From G963556115 sp963675945 (GTDB lineage Bacteria; Planctomycetota; SZUA-567), in NCBI GenBank assembly GCA_963675945.1, contig OY780932.1, forward strand, positions 3,850,975-3,914,974: a stretch of 64,000 nucleotides of DNA, in the 5' to 3' direction. This document shows positions 63,217 through 64,000 of the stretch, piece by piece; positions within the stretch are counted from its first letter, which is position 1, and each line of letters opens with the position of its first letter. The translations under genes were made by a program, and so were the position numbers. The notes under the pieces are model-generated. The model was not told the origin of the DNA. It did not search any database and was given only the letters and a program-made list of their open reading frames with translations.

Positions 63217-64000
63217 ATGTCTATGGAGCCCTGTTTTTGTACTACAGCATTAAAACAGGGACTTCCCGATATTTTCTCAGATAAGCGTAAGAAAAAAGTT
63301 GTTAAAGATGAAGATGAAAAGGCAAAACTGTATGAGCAAATTGGTCGTTTGAAAATCGAGAACGACTGGCTTAAAAAAAATCTGACGAGCTCCTCGGTTG
63401 AGGAAAAACGCAACATGATTGAACCAAATAAATCAAAGTTGTCTGTCTCCAGGCAATGTGAACTCTTAGAAATCTCTCGCTCAGCCTATTATTATAAATC
63501 ACAAGCTGAGAATAAGCAGGATTTTGAAATTAAGAAGGTAATTGATGATCTCTTTATCAAGCATCCTTTTAAAGGTTCTCGCACAATCACTGAAGACTTG
63601 AGAAGGGTTGGTTTTAAAATTGGACGGCATAAAGTCAGACGCTTAATGCGGGAGATGGGCTTACAGGCGATATACCCTAAGAAACGTTTCACTGCTAAAA
63701 ATCAAGAGCATAAAGTATATCCGTATCTGCTACGTGATATGAAAATCAATAAAGCTGATCAGGTCTGGGTGAGCGATATAACCTATATTCCACTCCGCCA
63801 CGGCAATGCATATCTTACTGCTGTAATGGACTGGTATAGTCGCTATGTGATTTCTTGGTAGCTTTCTATGGCAATGGACAGCAGCTTCTGTGTAAGCGCA
63901 CTGAAGAATGCTCTTGAAGAGTCAAAGCCATTGATTTTCAATACAGATCAGGGTAGCCAATATACGAGCAATGACTTTACTGAAGTGCTGAAAGAGAATA
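63217..64000 (+). pseudogene. IS3-family transposase (OrfA tail plus OrfB), interrupted and cut by window edge
   Basis: The frame from 63217 holds the coiled-coil end of OrfA (KVVKDEDEKAKLYEQIGRLK), then OrfB (SVSRQCELLEISRSAYYYKS; the HTH-21 KGSRTITEDLRRVGFKIGRH; DDE core with WVSDITYIPLRHGNAYL). A TAG at 63859-63861 replaces the expected Glu codon after YVISW. The same frame then continues with DSSFCVSALKNALEE and FNTDQGSQYTS, including the second catalytic Asp, to the window edge. The N-terminal half of OrfA is missing. It is therefore a nonsense-mutated, incomplete element. Confidence 0.85.

Noticed and set aside
1..64000. CRISPR arrays, rRNA genes and tRNA genes
   Set aside because: None was seen on either strand. 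The only RNA gene I can support firmly is the tmRNA.

Overview
The window comes from a bacterium with Gram-negative-type features: many Sec-exported proteins, sigma-54 regulation and a cyclic-glucan synthase. It is not a well-known model species. I cannot place it firmly; a PVC-type (Lentisphaerae-like) or other deep-branching lineage is a guess from the character of the housekeeping proteins. The window divides at the tmRNA gene.

Positions 1-36.7 kb look like ordinary chromosome with moderate G+C. In order they hold: the edge of a PAS signalling gene; an MBL-fold hydrolase; a TetR regulator; a Ktr/Trk-type potassium uptake operon with a third gene encoding a HAMP-like membrane protein; pyruvate phosphate dikinase behind a long structured leader; a 443-aa protein of unknown function; an iron alcohol dehydrogenase overlapping a hybrid histidine kinase; a membrane diguanylate cyclase; a tRNA-binding protein translationally coupled to rimO; a PfkB sugar kinase; an ankyrin membrane protein; a coiled-coil gene followed by a broken repeat-protein gene; and a symporter-dapA-phosphoesterase run. 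The stretch closes with a tandem family of five exported proteins built by mixing three recurring modules.

At 36.8-37.1 kb is ssrA (tmRNA). A tyrosine integrase points back at its 3' end, the classic arrangement of a genomic island integrated into tmRNA. The island (37.1 kb to beyond the right edge) opens with an orphan Phd-type antitoxin, a complete IS481-like element with 25-bp perfect terminal repeats, and IS3-type relics.

From 40.4 to 62.9 kb every gene is on the minus strand and appears to form one regulated system. It comprises an NtrC-type sigma-54 activator, a cyclic beta-1,2-glucan synthase split into two overlapping reading frames (GT84 membrane part; GH189/GH94 soluble part), a lone receiver, a CheB-CheR-PAS fusion, two PAS histidine kinases (one with a receiver lacking its phospho-Asp), a 50-aa membrane protein, a B12-binding radical SAM enzyme, a 38-aa Cys-rich protein, and a release-factor-like (baeRF) protein. 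I found good -24/-12 sites before the glucan synthase and before the baeRF gene. Each is preceded, at nearly identical spacing, by the same two-box element, which is a strong candidate for the activator's enhancer. A related inverted repeat lies upstream of the radical SAM gene. This points to a multi-operon sigma-54 regulon carried on the island. Fragments of IS3-family transposases bound the block on both sides, and the window ends inside one.
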